From Pseudoclavibacter sp. RFBB5 (GTDB lineage: Bacteria; Actinomycetota; Actinomycetes; Actinomycetales; Microbacteriaceae): a stretch of 64,000 nt of DNA. The notes below the pieces were generated by a model, which was not told the DNA's origin, did not search any database, and was given only the letters and a program-made list of their open reading frames with translations. How positions within the stretch are numbered: position 1 is the stretch's first letter; each line of letters starts with the position of its first letter. The stretch lies in assembly GCF_002931555.1 (NCBI RefSeq), contig NZ_PSTZ01000006.1, positions 186,001-250,000 of the forward strand, read 5' to 3'. The position numbers were made by a program, and so were the translations under genes. Of the stretch, positions 8,801-17,115 are shown one piece after another.

Positions 8801-9286
8801 CTAGCTTGTCTGCAGCTCGCAGTACGCGGTCAGCGACGACAGCGCCGACTCCACCTCGCCAAGCTGCGTCAGGATGCTCGCGGCGGCCGCGAACCCGCCC
8901 TCGCCGTTCGCCAGCTCCCCGGCCGTCGCCTGCAGCTCCGTCACCTCGGTGACCAGCGTGTCCACATGCGTCTTGAGATCAGGGTCGGTGACACTCTCCT
9001 GCAGCGTCGTGAGGCTCGTGCCGATCGTCGAGAGCGTCGCGACGGCACCCGGGATGTCGCCCGGCACCTGCGTTGAGATGCTCTCGACGCTCGTCCGGAT
9101 CGAGTCGATCTCCGCCTGCACGTCCGCGCACGTGCCGCCACCCTCCGCGGTTGTGCTCTCCGCGGACGCGGCCGCCGTCGGGGACGGAGTCGCGGCCCCT
9201 CCGCTGCCGGCCGCCGAGCATCCGGTGAACGCGATCGCGGCGAAGGCGCAGATCGCTGCGAGCTTGGGAAGGCGGGTCGTGAGCAT
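8801..9286 (-). CDS. Small putative lipoprotein of unknown function
   Basis: A 161-residue protein with a lipoprotein signal: MLTTRLPKLAAICAFAAIAF followed by TGC, lipidated Cys at residue 23. Next comes an S/T/A-rich linker (about 25-47), then a mostly helical domain with heptad-like spacing (DVQAEIDSIRTSVESISTQV, LSTIGTSLTTLQESV). One Cys near residue 52 and one near the C-terminus (AYCELQTS) could form a disulfide. The ATG at 9286 is chosen because it places the signal peptide at the N-terminus; the open frame extends 42 codons further without a plausible signal. I do not recognise the family. It is convergent with the HNH gene. Confidence 0.7.
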   Translation of the reverse strand: MLTTRLPKLAAICAFAAIAFTGCSAAGSGGAATPSPTAAASAESTTAEGGGTCADVQAEIDSIRTSVESISTQVPGDIPGAVATLSTIGTSLTTLQESVTDPDLKTHVDTLVTEVTELQATAGELANGEGGFAAAASILTQLGEVESALSSLTAYCELQTS

Positions 9287-9407
9287 GCGTCGTTCCGTTC
9301 GTTTCGAGGTGCCCGCTGCGAGGCGAGCATCGGCGAAGCGAGAGTACACAGCCTGTCCATGAACGGGCTGGCGCACGACCGACCGCCCCGAGCACAACGC
9401 CAGCCGT

Positions 9408-9436
9408 TTCACTCGCGACAGCAGGGCGCGTACGAT
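9408..9436 (+). promoter_or_regulatory. Probable sigma-70 type promoter of the ileS T-box transcript
   Basis: TTCACT (9408-9413) and TACGAT (9431-9436) are separated by exactly 17 bases. Transcription would begin at about 9443, just ahead of the T-box leader. The -35 matches the consensus only partly. Confidence 0.55.
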
Positions 9437-9442
9437 GTTGCC

Positions 9443-9682
9443 AGTACGACTTTGATCCGCCCATCAGCGGGGAGTCCCCGGAAGAACAGCGAGCGCACCC
9501 CTCGAGGAGCGAACGCCAAGTAGAACCGGGCGGGTGAGCCCGTCACAGCTCGGAACGAGTGGCGAGTTCCAGCGGATGCCCTCCCTGCACGGGAAGCAGC
9601 CCGGGGGAGCCCGCAATCGGGGTGGTACCGCGCCGCACGGCGTCCCTGAAGCAGACCAAGCACATCCACTTACTGCCAGGAG
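9443..9682 (+). promoter_or_regulatory. T-box leader RNA of ileS (isoleucine-responsive)
   Basis: The hallmark T-box sequence GGGTGGTACCGCG lies at 9620-9632. Its TGGT bulge pairs with the NCCA end of uncharged tRNA, and it is followed by the usual CGTCCCTGAAGCAG (from 9640). Two ATC triplets that could be the isoleucine specifier codon lie at 9455-9457 and 9463-9465 in the short 5' stem region. There is no U-tract terminator; instead the leader runs into the ribosome-binding site AGGAG (9678-9682). That matches the actinobacterial ileS T-boxes, which control translation by sequestering the Shine-Dalgarno sequence. Low charged tRNA-Ile would raise IleS synthesis. Confidence 0.93.
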
Positions 9683-9691
9683 TTCCACCGC

Positions 9692-12600
9692 ATGAGCTAC
9701 CCGAAGGCCTCGTTCGGACCAGCCGCCGACCCCGCCGGCGCGACCCGGGACAGCGTCGCCGCCTCCCCGTCGTTCCCGCGCCTCGAGGAGCGCGTCCTCG
9801 ACTTCTGGCGCGAAGACGGCACCTTCCAGGCGTCCATCGACCAGCGCGAAGGCGCTGAAGAATGGGTCTTCTACGACGGCCCACCCTTCGCCAACGGCCT
9901 CCCGCACTACGGGCACCTCCTCACCGGCTACGCCAAGGACGTCTTCCCCCGCTACTTCACGATGCGCGGCCGCCAGGTGCACCGCCGCTTCGGCTGGGAC
10001 ACGCACGGACTGCCCGCCGAGCTCGAGGCCATGCGCCAGCTCGGCATCCAGTCGAAGGCCGAGATCGAGGCCATGGGCATCGACACCTTCAACGACGCCG
10101 CCCGCGAATCGGTGCTCAAGTACACGCGCGAGTGGCAGGAGTACGTGACCCGCCAGGCCCGCTGGGTCGACTTCGAGAACGACTACAAGACGCTCGACAT
10201 CTCCTACATGGAGTCGGTGCTGTGGGCGTTCAAGAAGCTCTACGACGACGGCCTCGCCTACGAGGGCTTCCGCGTGCTCCCGTACTGCTGGAACGACGAG
10301 ACGCCCCTCTCCAACCACGAGCTGCGCATGGACGACGACGTCTACCAGATGCGTCAGGACCAGACGGTCACGGTCACCTTCCCCCTCGAAGGCGAGCAGG
10401 CGGATGCGCTTGGCCTCGCCGGCGTCAAGGCACTCGCGTGGACGACGACCCCGTGGACGCTCCCCACCAACCTGGCCCTGGCCGTCGGCCCCGAGATCGA
10501 CTACGCCGTCGTGCCCGCAGGACCGCTCGGCGCGGCCGACGGCACCGCGGCGGGCGAGGGCTCGTTCCTGCTCGCCACCGCACGCGTCGCAGCGCACGCC
10601 AAGGAGCTCGGCTACGAGGCCGCAGAAGACGCGACAGCCGCGACCGCTCGCACCCTCAAGGGCGCCGAGCTCGCCGGCGTCCGCTACCAGCGCCTCTGGG
10701 ACTTCTACGCCGACACCGAGACGTACGGCACCCAGAACGCCTGGCAGTTCCTGCTCGGCGACTACGTCACGACCAGCGACGGCACCGGCATCGTGCACCA
10801 GGCGCCCGCCTACGGTGAAGACGACAAGGTGCTCAGCGACGCCGCCGGCATCCCGACGATCCTCTCCGTCGACGAGGGCGGCAAGTTCCTCTCCGCCGTC
10901 GAGCCCGTCGCTGGCCTGCAGGTCTTCGACGCCAACAAGCCGCTCACGCAGCTCCTCAAGGCAGACGGCCGGCTCTTCAAGCAGGCCAGCTACGAGCACT
11001 CCTACCCGCACTGCTGGCGCTGTCGCAAACCCCTCATCTACAAGGCCGTCTCGAGCTGGTTCGTGCGCGTCACGCAGTTCCGCGACGAGCTCGTCGAGTT
11101 GAACCAGCAGATCGACTGGGTGCCGGACAACGTCAAGGACGGCCAGTTCGGCAAGTGGCTCGAGGGAGCCCGCGACTGGTCGATCAGCCGCAACCGCTAC
11201 TGGGGCAGCCCCATCCCCGTGTGGAAGAGCGACGACCCAAACTATCCGCGAGTGGATGTCTACGGCTCGCTCGACGACATCGAGCGCGACTTCGGCGTGC
11301 GCCCCACCGACCTGCACCGCCCATTCATCGACGAGCTCACGAGGCCCAACCCGGACGACCCGACGGGCGCATCCACCATGCGGCGCATCCCTGACGTGCT
11401 CGACGTGTGGTTCGACTCCGGCTCCATGCCCTACGCGCAGGTGCACTACCCGTTCGAGAACCGCGACTGGTTCGACTCGCACTCGCCCGCCGACTTCATC
11501 GTCGAGTACATCGGGCAGACGCGCGGCTGGTTCTACGTCATGCACGTGCTGTCGACGGCGCTCTTCCACCGCCCCGCCTTCAAGCGCGTCGTGAGCCACG
11601 GCATCGTCCTCGGCAACGACGGCCGCAAGATGTCGAAGAGCCTCCGCAACTACCCGGACGTGCAGGAGGTGTTCGACCGCGACGGCTCCGACGCCATGCG
11701 GTGGTTCCTCATGGCCAGCCCCGTGCTGCGCGGCGGCAACCTCATCGTGACCGAGGAGACAATCCGCGAGGGCGTCCGCCAGTTCCTGCTGCCCCTGTGG
11801 TCGACGTACTACTTCTTCACGACCTACGCCAACACTGCGGTCGGCTCGACCTCGGCCTACGAGGCGAGGTTCCGCACCGACTCGAGCGACGTGCTCGACC
11901 AGTACATCCTCGCGAAGCTCGGCGTGCTCGTCTCCGAGGTGCAGGCCGACCTCGAGGCGCTCGACTCGACGACCGCCGCCTCGCGCCTGCGCGACTTCGG
12001 CGACGTGCTCACCAACTGGTACGTGCGCCGCTCCCGCGACCGCTTCTGGCGCGGCGTGACCGACGACGTCTCGAGCACCGAGGCGTTCGACACGCTCTAC
12101 ACGGTGCTCGAGACGCTCACCCGCGTCGCCGCCCCGCTGACGCCGCTCATCTCCGAGACGGTCTGGCGCGGGCTCACGGGCGGCCGCAGCGTGCACCTCA
12201 CCGACTGGCCGGACGCCTCCGTCTTCCCCAGCGACCAGACGCTCGTCGACTCGATGGACGCGGTGCGCCGCGTCACCAGCTCCGCCCTGTCGCTGCGCAA
12301 GCAGGCCGGGCGCCGCGTGCGCCTGCCGCTCGCGAGCCTCACCGTCGTCGCCCCGAACACGGACGCGCTCGAGCCGTTCGCGGGCATCCTGCGCGACGAG
12401 CTCAACGTGAAGTCCGTCGAGTTCGAGCAGCTCGTCGACGAGTCGGAGGCCAAGTACGGCATCGACCGCGTCCTGCAGGTCAACGCGCGGGCCGCTGGTC
12501 CGCGCCTGGGCAAGCAGGTGCAGCTCGCGATCAAGGCGTCGAAGTCCGGCGACTGGAGCGAGGTCGACGGCGTCGTCACGGCAGGCGGCCTGCAGCTCGA

Positions 12601-12982
12601 GGCCGGTGAGTACGAGGTCAAGCTCGTCACCGCCGGCGAGAGCGAGGACCGCGCCATCACCCTGCTGCCGAGCGGTGGCATCCTCGTGCTCGACACGAAC
12701 GTGAGCCCCGAGCTCGCCGCCGAGGGCCTCGCCCGCGACGTCGTGCGTGCCGTTCAGGACGCGCGCAAGGAGGCCGGACTCGAGGTCTCCGACCGCATCC
12801 GCCTCATCCTGCGTGCCGACGACGCGTCGGTCGCAGCCATTGAGACGCACCGGGAGCTCATCGCCGGCGAGACGCTCGCCGTCGAGTTCCAGGTGACCGG
12901 CGGACTCGCTGTCCCCGCAGACGCCGAGGCGAGCGCCGACACGTATGGTGCACTGGAGATCGACGTGGAGGTAGTGGCGTGA
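9692..12982 (+). CDS. ileS: Isoleucyl-tRNA synthetase
   Basis: A 1096-residue class I aminoacyl-tRNA synthetase that charges tRNA-Ile with isoleucine in the cytosol. The HIGH motif is seen as [12 protein letters not shown] (about residues 62-73), followed by the CP1 editing region that hydrolyses Val-tRNA-Ile ([19 protein letters not shown]). KMSKS is exact, in [17 protein letters not shown] near residue 645. The C-terminal anticodon-binding part follows. The length fits the long, eukaryote-like IleS type common in actinomycetes. The gene is preceded by a T-box leader and a good RBS (AGGAG, 9 bases from ATG). Its stop overlaps the GTG of folC, so the two are co-transcribed. Confidence 0.98.
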   Translation: MSYPKASFGPAADPAGATRDSVAASPSFPRLEERVLDFWREDGTFQASIDQREGAEEWVFYDGPPFANGLPHYGHLLTGYAKDVFPRYFTMRGRQVHRRFGWDTHGLPAELEAMRQLGIQSKAEIEAMGIDTFNDAARESVLKYTREWQEYVTRQARWVDFENDYKTLDISYMESVLWAFKKLYDDGLAYEGFRVLPYCWNDETPLSNHELRMDDDVYQMRQDQTVTVTFPLEGEQADALGLAGVKALAWTTTPWTLPTNLALAVGPEIDYAVVPAGPLGAADGTAAGEGSFLLATARVAAHAKELGYEAAEDATAATARTLKGAELAGVRYQRLWDFYADTETYGTQNAWQFLLGDYVTTSDGTGIVHQAPAYGEDDKVLSDAAGIPTILSVDEGGKFLSAVEPVAGLQVFDANKPLTQLLKADGRLFKQASYEHSYPHCWRCRKPLIYKAVSSWFVRVTQFRDELVELNQQIDWVPDNVKDGQFGKWLEGARDWSISRNRYWGSPIPVWKSDDPNYPRVDVYGSLDDIERDFGVRPTDLHRPFIDELTRPNPDDPTGASTMRRIPDVLDVWFDSGSMPYAQVHYPFENRDWFDSHSPADFIVEYIGQTRGWFYVMHVLSTALFHRPAFKRVVSHGIVLGNDGRKMSKSLRNYPDVQEVFDRDGSDAMRWFLMASPVLRGGNLIVTEETIREGVRQFLLPLWSTYYFFTTYANTAVGSTSAYEARFRTDSSDVLDQYILAKLGVLVSEVQADLEALDSTTAASRLRDFGDVLTNWYVRRSRDRFWRGVTDDVSSTEAFDTLYTVLETLTRVAAPLTPLISETVWRGLTGGRSVHLTDWPDASVFPSDQTLVDSMDAVRRVTSSALSLRKQAGRRVRLPLASLTVVAPNTDALEPFAGILRDELNVKSVEFEQLVDESEAKYGIDRVLQVNARAAGPRLGKQVQLAIKASKSGDWSEVDGVVTAGGLQLEAGEYEVKLVTAGESEDRAITLLPSGGILVLDTNVSPELAAEGLARDVVRAVQDARKEAGLEVSDRIRLILRADDASVAAIETHRELIAGETLAVEFQVTGGLAVPADAEASADTYGALEIDVEVVA

Positions 12983-14541
12983 GCGAACGCGACCAGCAGG
13001 ATTCCGGCGACTGGGACGAGCACGCCGAGGGGAACGAGGAAGCCGTGAACTCCGGCGACCTGGAGCTCCGGCCCGAGGACATCGCCGAGACGTTCATGCC
13101 AGCGGTCTCCGACGACGAGGACGAGGTCCTGACCGAGCGCGAGGAAGACGAGCGCCTCCTTCTCGAGGGAACCGACTGGGCCAGCGAGGGCGAGCGGGTC
13201 TTCGACGAGCTCATGGAGCGCGTGGGGGAGGCGGCTCCGGAGCCGCGCCTCCACGCCACGCGGCGTGCGGTCGAGCTGCTCGGCGACGTGCACACGGCCT
13301 ACCCCGTCATCCACCTCACGGGCACCAACGGCAAGAGCTCGACGGCCCGCATCATCGAGACGGTGCTGCGCGCCCACGGCCTGCGCACCGGCCTCCTGAC
13401 GAGCCCACACCTCGAGCGCCTCAACGAGCGCATCGCCGTCGACGGGAGCCCCATCAGCGACGAGCGACTCGTCGCGAACTGGGAGGACATCACGCCGTTC
13501 CTCTCGATCGTGGATGCGGAGCTCGAGGCCGCCGGCGAGCCGCGCCTCACGTTCTTCGAGGCACTCACCGTGCTGGCCTACGCGTGCTTCGCGGACGCGC
13601 CCGTCGACGTGGCGGTCGTCGAGGTCGGGATGGGTGGCGAGTGGGACTCCACGAACGTCGCCGACGGCGAGGTGGCCGTGTTCACGCCCATCGCGCTGGA
13701 CCACACGCAGCGGCTCGGCCGAACCCTCGACGAGATCGCGCGCACGAAGGCCGGCATCATCAAGCCCGCCGCTCGCGTCGTCACGGCCGAGCAGCAGCCG
13801 GAGGTGCTCGCCGAGATCGAGCGGGCCGCGGGCATCTCCGAGGCCCAGGTCTTCGCCGAGCCCACCGACTTCGCGGTCACGGACAACCAGCTCGCGGTCG
13901 GCGGTCGGCTCATCACCGTGCGCGGCATCGCGGGCAAGTACGAAGACCTCCTCCTGCCGCTCGATGGGGAGTACCAGGCCCACAACGCGGCGGTCGCTCT
14001 CGCAGCCGTCGAAGCCTTCTTCGGCGCGAACCGGAGCCTGAACGACGAGCTCGTGGAAGCTGCGTTCGGCGAGGTGACGTCCCCAGGCCGACTCGAGCGC
14101 ATCGGTGTGACGCCCCCCATGCTCATCGACGCCGCCCACAATCCCCACGGCGCGGAGGCGCTTGCGCGCGCCGTGACGGAGTCGTTCGACTTCTCGCGGG
14201 TCGTCGTGGTCCTCGGCGTGCTCGAGGACAAGGACGCCGCCGGCATCATCCGAGCACTGCAGCCCATCGCCGAGCGCTTCGTGGTCACGCAGTCCGACTC
14301 GGTGCGTGCCATCGACGCCGAAGCGCTCGGCGACATCGTGCGCGACGTCACGGGCAGCGAACCCGAGGTTCTCGAGCGTGCCGAGGATGCCATCGAGCGC
14401 GCCCGCGAGGTCGCTCTCGACCTCCTCGCAGATGGCGCGGACGAGGGCAAGAACGCGGCGGTCCTGATCACAGGCTCCGTCACGCTCATCGGCACGGCGC
14501 TGACCCTGTCGCGCGACGAAGGCTGGGCGCAGGAGTCGTGA
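12979..14541 (+). CDS. folC: Folylpolyglutamate synthase / dihydrofolate synthase
   Basis: A 520-residue Mur-ligase-family enzyme that adds glutamate to folates (and possibly to dihydropteroate) using ATP. After an acidic N-terminal extension of about 65 residues comes [20 protein letters not shown]. The P-loop is [14 protein letters not shown] (about 113-126), then [14 protein letters not shown] and [14 protein letters not shown], both family signatures. The C-terminal domain contains [15 protein letters not shown]. The acidic extension is longer than in E. coli FolC. The start is GTG, overlapping the ileS stop by 4 bases, and the end overlaps the next gene by 4 bases, so it lies inside the ileS operon. 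Confidence 0.96.
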   Translation: MSERDQQDSGDWDEHAEGNEEAVNSGDLELRPEDIAETFMPAVSDDEDEVLTEREEDERLLLEGTDWASEGERVFDELMERVGEAAPEPRLHATRRAVELLGDVHTAYPVIHLTGTNGKSSTARIIETVLRAHGLRTGLLTSPHLERLNERIAVDGSPISDERLVANWEDITPFLSIVDAELEAAGEPRLTFFEALTVLAYACFADAPVDVAVVEVGMGGEWDSTNVADGEVAVFTPIALDHTQRLGRTLDEIARTKAGIIKPAARVVTAEQQPEVLAEIERAAGISEAQVFAEPTDFAVTDNQLAVGGRLITVRGIAGKYEDLLLPLDGEYQAHNAAVALAAVEAFFGANRSLNDELVEAAFGEVTSPGRLERIGVTPPMLIDAAHNPHGAEALARAVTESFDFSRVVVVLGVLEDKDAAGIIRALQPIAERFVVTQSDSVRAIDAEALGDIVRDVTGSEPEVLERAEDAIERAREVALDLLADGADEGKNAAVLITGSVTLIGTALTLSRDEGWAQES

Positions 14542-14987
14542 GTCCGCGGAACCGAACCCGCCTCCCTCGCCAGCGCAGCATCCGCGAGGTCATCGGCTCC
14601 ATCTTCCTGGGCTTCGAGCTCTTCGTCGTCTTCCTGGGCACACTCCTCATCTTCGGGATGCGGGTGCTCGACCCCGTCCCCGCGTTTGTGCTCGGGGCTG
14701 CCTTCGGCGCGCTCATCCTCGTGACCATCAGGTTCCTCCGCCACGAGTGGGGGATCTGGCTCGGATGGGCGGTGCAGGTGCTGCTCGTCGCCGCCGGCTT
14801 CCTCCACCCCGGTATGTTCGTCGTCGGGGCGCTGTTCCTCGCCTCCTGGACGTACTTCATGTGGAAGGGCGGCCAGATCGACCGGCAGCGTGCCCCGATC
14901 ATCGCCGAGTACAACCGTCGCCTCGCGGCGGGAGAGATCGGCATCGACGGGCAGCCCATCGACCAGACCGACACACCGAGCAGCTGA
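14538..14987 (+). CDS. Small integral membrane protein, DUF4233 type
   Basis: A 149-residue protein with four hydrophobic segments: SIFLGFELFVVFLGTLLIFG, VPAFVLGAAFGALILVTI, WGIWLGWAVQVLLVAAGFLH and MFVVGALFLASWTYFMWKGG. The basic N-terminus ([17 protein letters not shown]) and charged C-terminus suggest both ends are inside. Genes of this DUF4233 kind commonly sit between folC and ndk in actinomycetes, and the same order is seen here. The start GTG overlaps the folC stop (GTGA, 14538-14541). No function is known to me and no catalytic motif is visible. Confidence 0.85.
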   Translation: MSPRNRTRLPRQRSIREVIGSIFLGFELFVVFLGTLLIFGMRVLDPVPAFVLGAAFGALILVTIRFLRHEWGIWLGWAVQVLLVAAGFLHPGMFVVGALFLASWTYFMWKGGQIDRQRAPIIAEYNRRLAAGEIGIDGQPIDQTDTPSS

Positions 14988-15049
14988 CGCGGGCTCACAT
15001 CCACCGACCTGGCCCTCACGGGCAGACCACCACGACCAATGGAGGAATC

Positions 15050-15472
15050 ATGGCAACCATCGAAGAGACGCTTGTGCTCGTCAAGCCGGACGGCGTCCAG
15101 CGCGGCCTCACGGGCGAAGTGCTCCGCCGCATCGAGACGAAGGGCTACTCGCTCGTCGACATCCGCCTCGTGCACGCCGACCGCGCAATCCTGGCCGCGC
15201 ACTACGCCGAGCACGAGGGCAAGCCGTTCTACGAGGGGCTCCTCGAGTTCATGCAGTCGGGACCGACGGTCGCGATCCGCGTCGCGGGCCACCGTGTCAT
15301 CGAGGGCTTCCGCTCGCTGGCGGGCACCACCGACCCCACGACGGCCGCACCCGGCACGATTCGCGGCGACCTCGGACGCGACTGGGATGCCGGCGTGCTG
15401 CTGAACATCGTCCACGGGTCCGACTCCGTCGAGTCGGCAGGGCGCGAGCTCGGCATCTGGTTCGCAGCCTGA
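15050..15472 (+). CDS. ndk: Nucleoside diphosphate kinase
   Basis: A 140-residue enzyme that transfers the gamma-phosphate of ATP to other nucleoside diphosphates through a phosphohistidine. The N-terminus EETLVLVKPDGVQRGL and the central GTTDPTTAAPGTIRGDLG are conserved. The active-site His is in NIVHGSDSVESAGRELGIWF. The length is standard. A strong RBS (GGAGG, 15041-15045) precedes the ATG. The gene lies 62 bases after the DUF4233 gene and could be the last member of the ileS operon. Confidence 0.98.
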   Translation: MATIEETLVLVKPDGVQRGLTGEVLRRIETKGYSLVDIRLVHADRAILAAHYAEHEGKPFYEGLLEFMQSGPTVAIRVAGHRVIEGFRSLAGTTDPTTAAPGTIRGDLGRDWDAGVLLNIVHGSDSVESAGRELGIWFAA

Positions 15473-15562
15473 CCGACTCGGGCTGCAGGGCGGCGGAGTC
15501 GTAGGCTTCGCAGTACGCGGACCGGCAGGTCCGAGACGAGTGATTTCGGGGGCGAGACACGG

Positions 15563-16828
15563 ATGAAGGCTGGGCGAGGGCCGTCAGCGACGGCGCACAG
15601 TGAGCGGCTCGACGAGCTGGCCGCGGCATGGCGCGTCGCGCTGCGCGACGAGCTGCCGGCCGCCGTGCGCCTCCGCCAGGAGCTGCACGCGAACCCCAGG
15701 CTCTCGGGCGACGAGAACGAGACCGCCGCCCGTCTCGAGAGCGAGCTCGGCGACCGGGTCGCGATGCATCGCATCGCCGACTCGGGGCGCATCGGGCGGC
15801 TCGGCCCGAGCGCGGGGGGTGCGGTGGGGGTCCGCGCGGAACTGGATGCGCTGCCCCTGACAGAGCTCACCGGCGTTCCCTTCGCCTCGGCCAACGGGGC
15901 GATGCACGCGTGCGGCCACGACGTCCATCAGGCGGCGCTGGTCGCGTTCATCCGGGCCGCCGACCACCTGGAGCTGCCCGTCGGTCTTGTGCCGATCCTC
16001 CAACCGCGGGAGGAGACCTATCCGTCTGGGGCGCATCAGATCGTCGAGGAGGGTGGGCTCGAGCGGTTCCAGGTCGAGCACGTCATCGGCGCACACGTGC
16101 ACCCGGGCGTCCCGCGAGGTGCCATCGCGATCGGCGGCGGCTACATCAACGCGGCCGCTGACGAGATCGAGATCTCACTCCAGGGGCGCGGCGGCCACGG
16201 TGCGTACCCGCACCAGGCAGCTGATCCCGTCGCGGCGATCGCCCAGATCGCCCTCGGCCTCCCGGAGGTCGTCCGTCGCACCATCTCCCCGATGAACCCG
16301 GCCGTGATCAGCGTCGGCACGCTGAGTGCGGGGGAGGGCGCCGCGAACGTGCTGCCCTCGAGCGCGCGGCTGCTCGCGTCCATGCGCACCACCGCCCCGA
16401 AAGACCGTGAGCTGCTCTTCGCAGCGGTGCAGCATCTCGCGGTGCGCACGGCGGAGGCCTACGGGACCGAGGCTGTCGTCCACATGCACCAGAACATGCC
16501 GGTGCTCATCAACGACTCCCACCTGGCCTCCGACGCCGACGACTGGCTCGCGCGTCTCGGCGTCGACGGCGCCGAGCCCATGCGCTCGCTCGGCGGCGAT
16601 GACTTCTCGTACTACTGCGACGAGGTGCCGTCGATCATGTGCTTCGCCGGCGTCGAGACGGCTGGGCTTCCCGGTCCAGATGGTGCGTACGCGCCGACGC
16701 TGCACCACCCGCGTTTCCTCCCGACGGAAGACGCGGTGGGGCTCGTGGCCAGCGCATTCCTCGCCGGATACTGCGCGGCCGCCGAGCGCATCCTCGGCAT
16801 CGCCCACCACAGGCGTGCGCTTCCCTGA
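15563..16828 (+). CDS. M20-family amidohydrolase/aminoacylase-type metallohydrolase
   Basis: A 421-residue enzyme of the M20D group (aminoacylase, hippurate hydrolase, AbgB-like). Metal-binding residues are visible in HACGHDVHQAALVAFIRAAD, in the PREETYPSGA segment (catalytic Glu) and in the C-terminal TLHHPRF. The dimerisation domain carries the typical GRGGHGAYPHQAADPV. Members hydrolyse amide bonds of N-acyl or indole-conjugated amino acids in the cytosol; no signal peptide is present. The RBS is weak. It stands alone between ndk and rne, so the substrate cannot be inferred from neighbours. Confidence 0.9.
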   Translation: MKAGRGPSATAHSERLDELAAAWRVALRDELPAAVRLRQELHANPRLSGDENETAARLESELGDRVAMHRIADSGRIGRLGPSAGGAVGVRAELDALPLTELTGVPFASANGAMHACGHDVHQAALVAFIRAADHLELPVGLVPILQPREETYPSGAHQIVEEGGLERFQVEHVIGAHVHPGVPRGAIAIGGGYINAAADEIEISLQGRGGHGAYPHQAADPVAAIAQIALGLPEVVRRTISPMNPAVISVGTLSAGEGAANVLPSSARLLASMRTTAPKDRELLFAAVQHLAVRTAEAYGTEAVVHMHQNMPVLINDSHLASDADDWLARLGVDGAEPMRSLGGDDFSYYCDEVPSIMCFAGVETAGLPGPDGAYAPTLHHPRFLPTEDAVGLVASAFLAGYCAAAERILGIAHHRRALP

Positions 16829-17037
16829 CGATCGGCCCACAGCCGAATCAGGGCCCGGAAGCGTCGGCCGTGCGATACTGGGATCGTCGACCGGGCAGAG
16901 TCCCACGGCACCCGAAGTTTTTCAGGCACGCGCCACGAGCAGAGCAACGCTCCGTCGCACGCGCCGGAGGCAGTATCGCCGCAACCGCGGCACAGCACGA
17001 ACAACATTTCCGCCGAACGGGCGGAGACCATTTTCGG

Positions 17038-17058
17038 TGAGGATGCGTGGCATCCTCA
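17038..17058 (+). other. Perfect stem-loop in the leader of the RNase E/G gene
   Basis: TGAGGATGC and GCATCCTCA form a 9-base-pair perfect stem with a GTG loop, ending 57 bases before the ATG of the RNase E/G gene. No U-tract follows, so it is not a standard terminator. A processing or autoregulatory site is possible, since E. coli rne is autoregulated through its 5' leader. The rest of the gap 16829-17115 shows nothing else I can name. Confidence 0.5.
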
Positions 17059-17115
17059 TCGCCCGGAGGGGTGGGCGCACGCTTTGCGCCACGCCGGAGT
17101 AGGAGCACACCAGAA

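Noticed and set aside
9464-12850. A 1128-codon open frame on the minus strand opposite ileS.
   Set aside because: It is the codon-position shadow of ileS in high-GC DNA; its translation is low-complexity (R, V, E, D, G) with no motif, while ileS has exact HIGH and KMSKS motifs.
15518-15533. CGGACC-GGCA-GGTCCG inverted repeat after ndk as a terminator.
   Set aside because: A 6-base-pair stem without U-tract; may be chance in GC-rich DNA.
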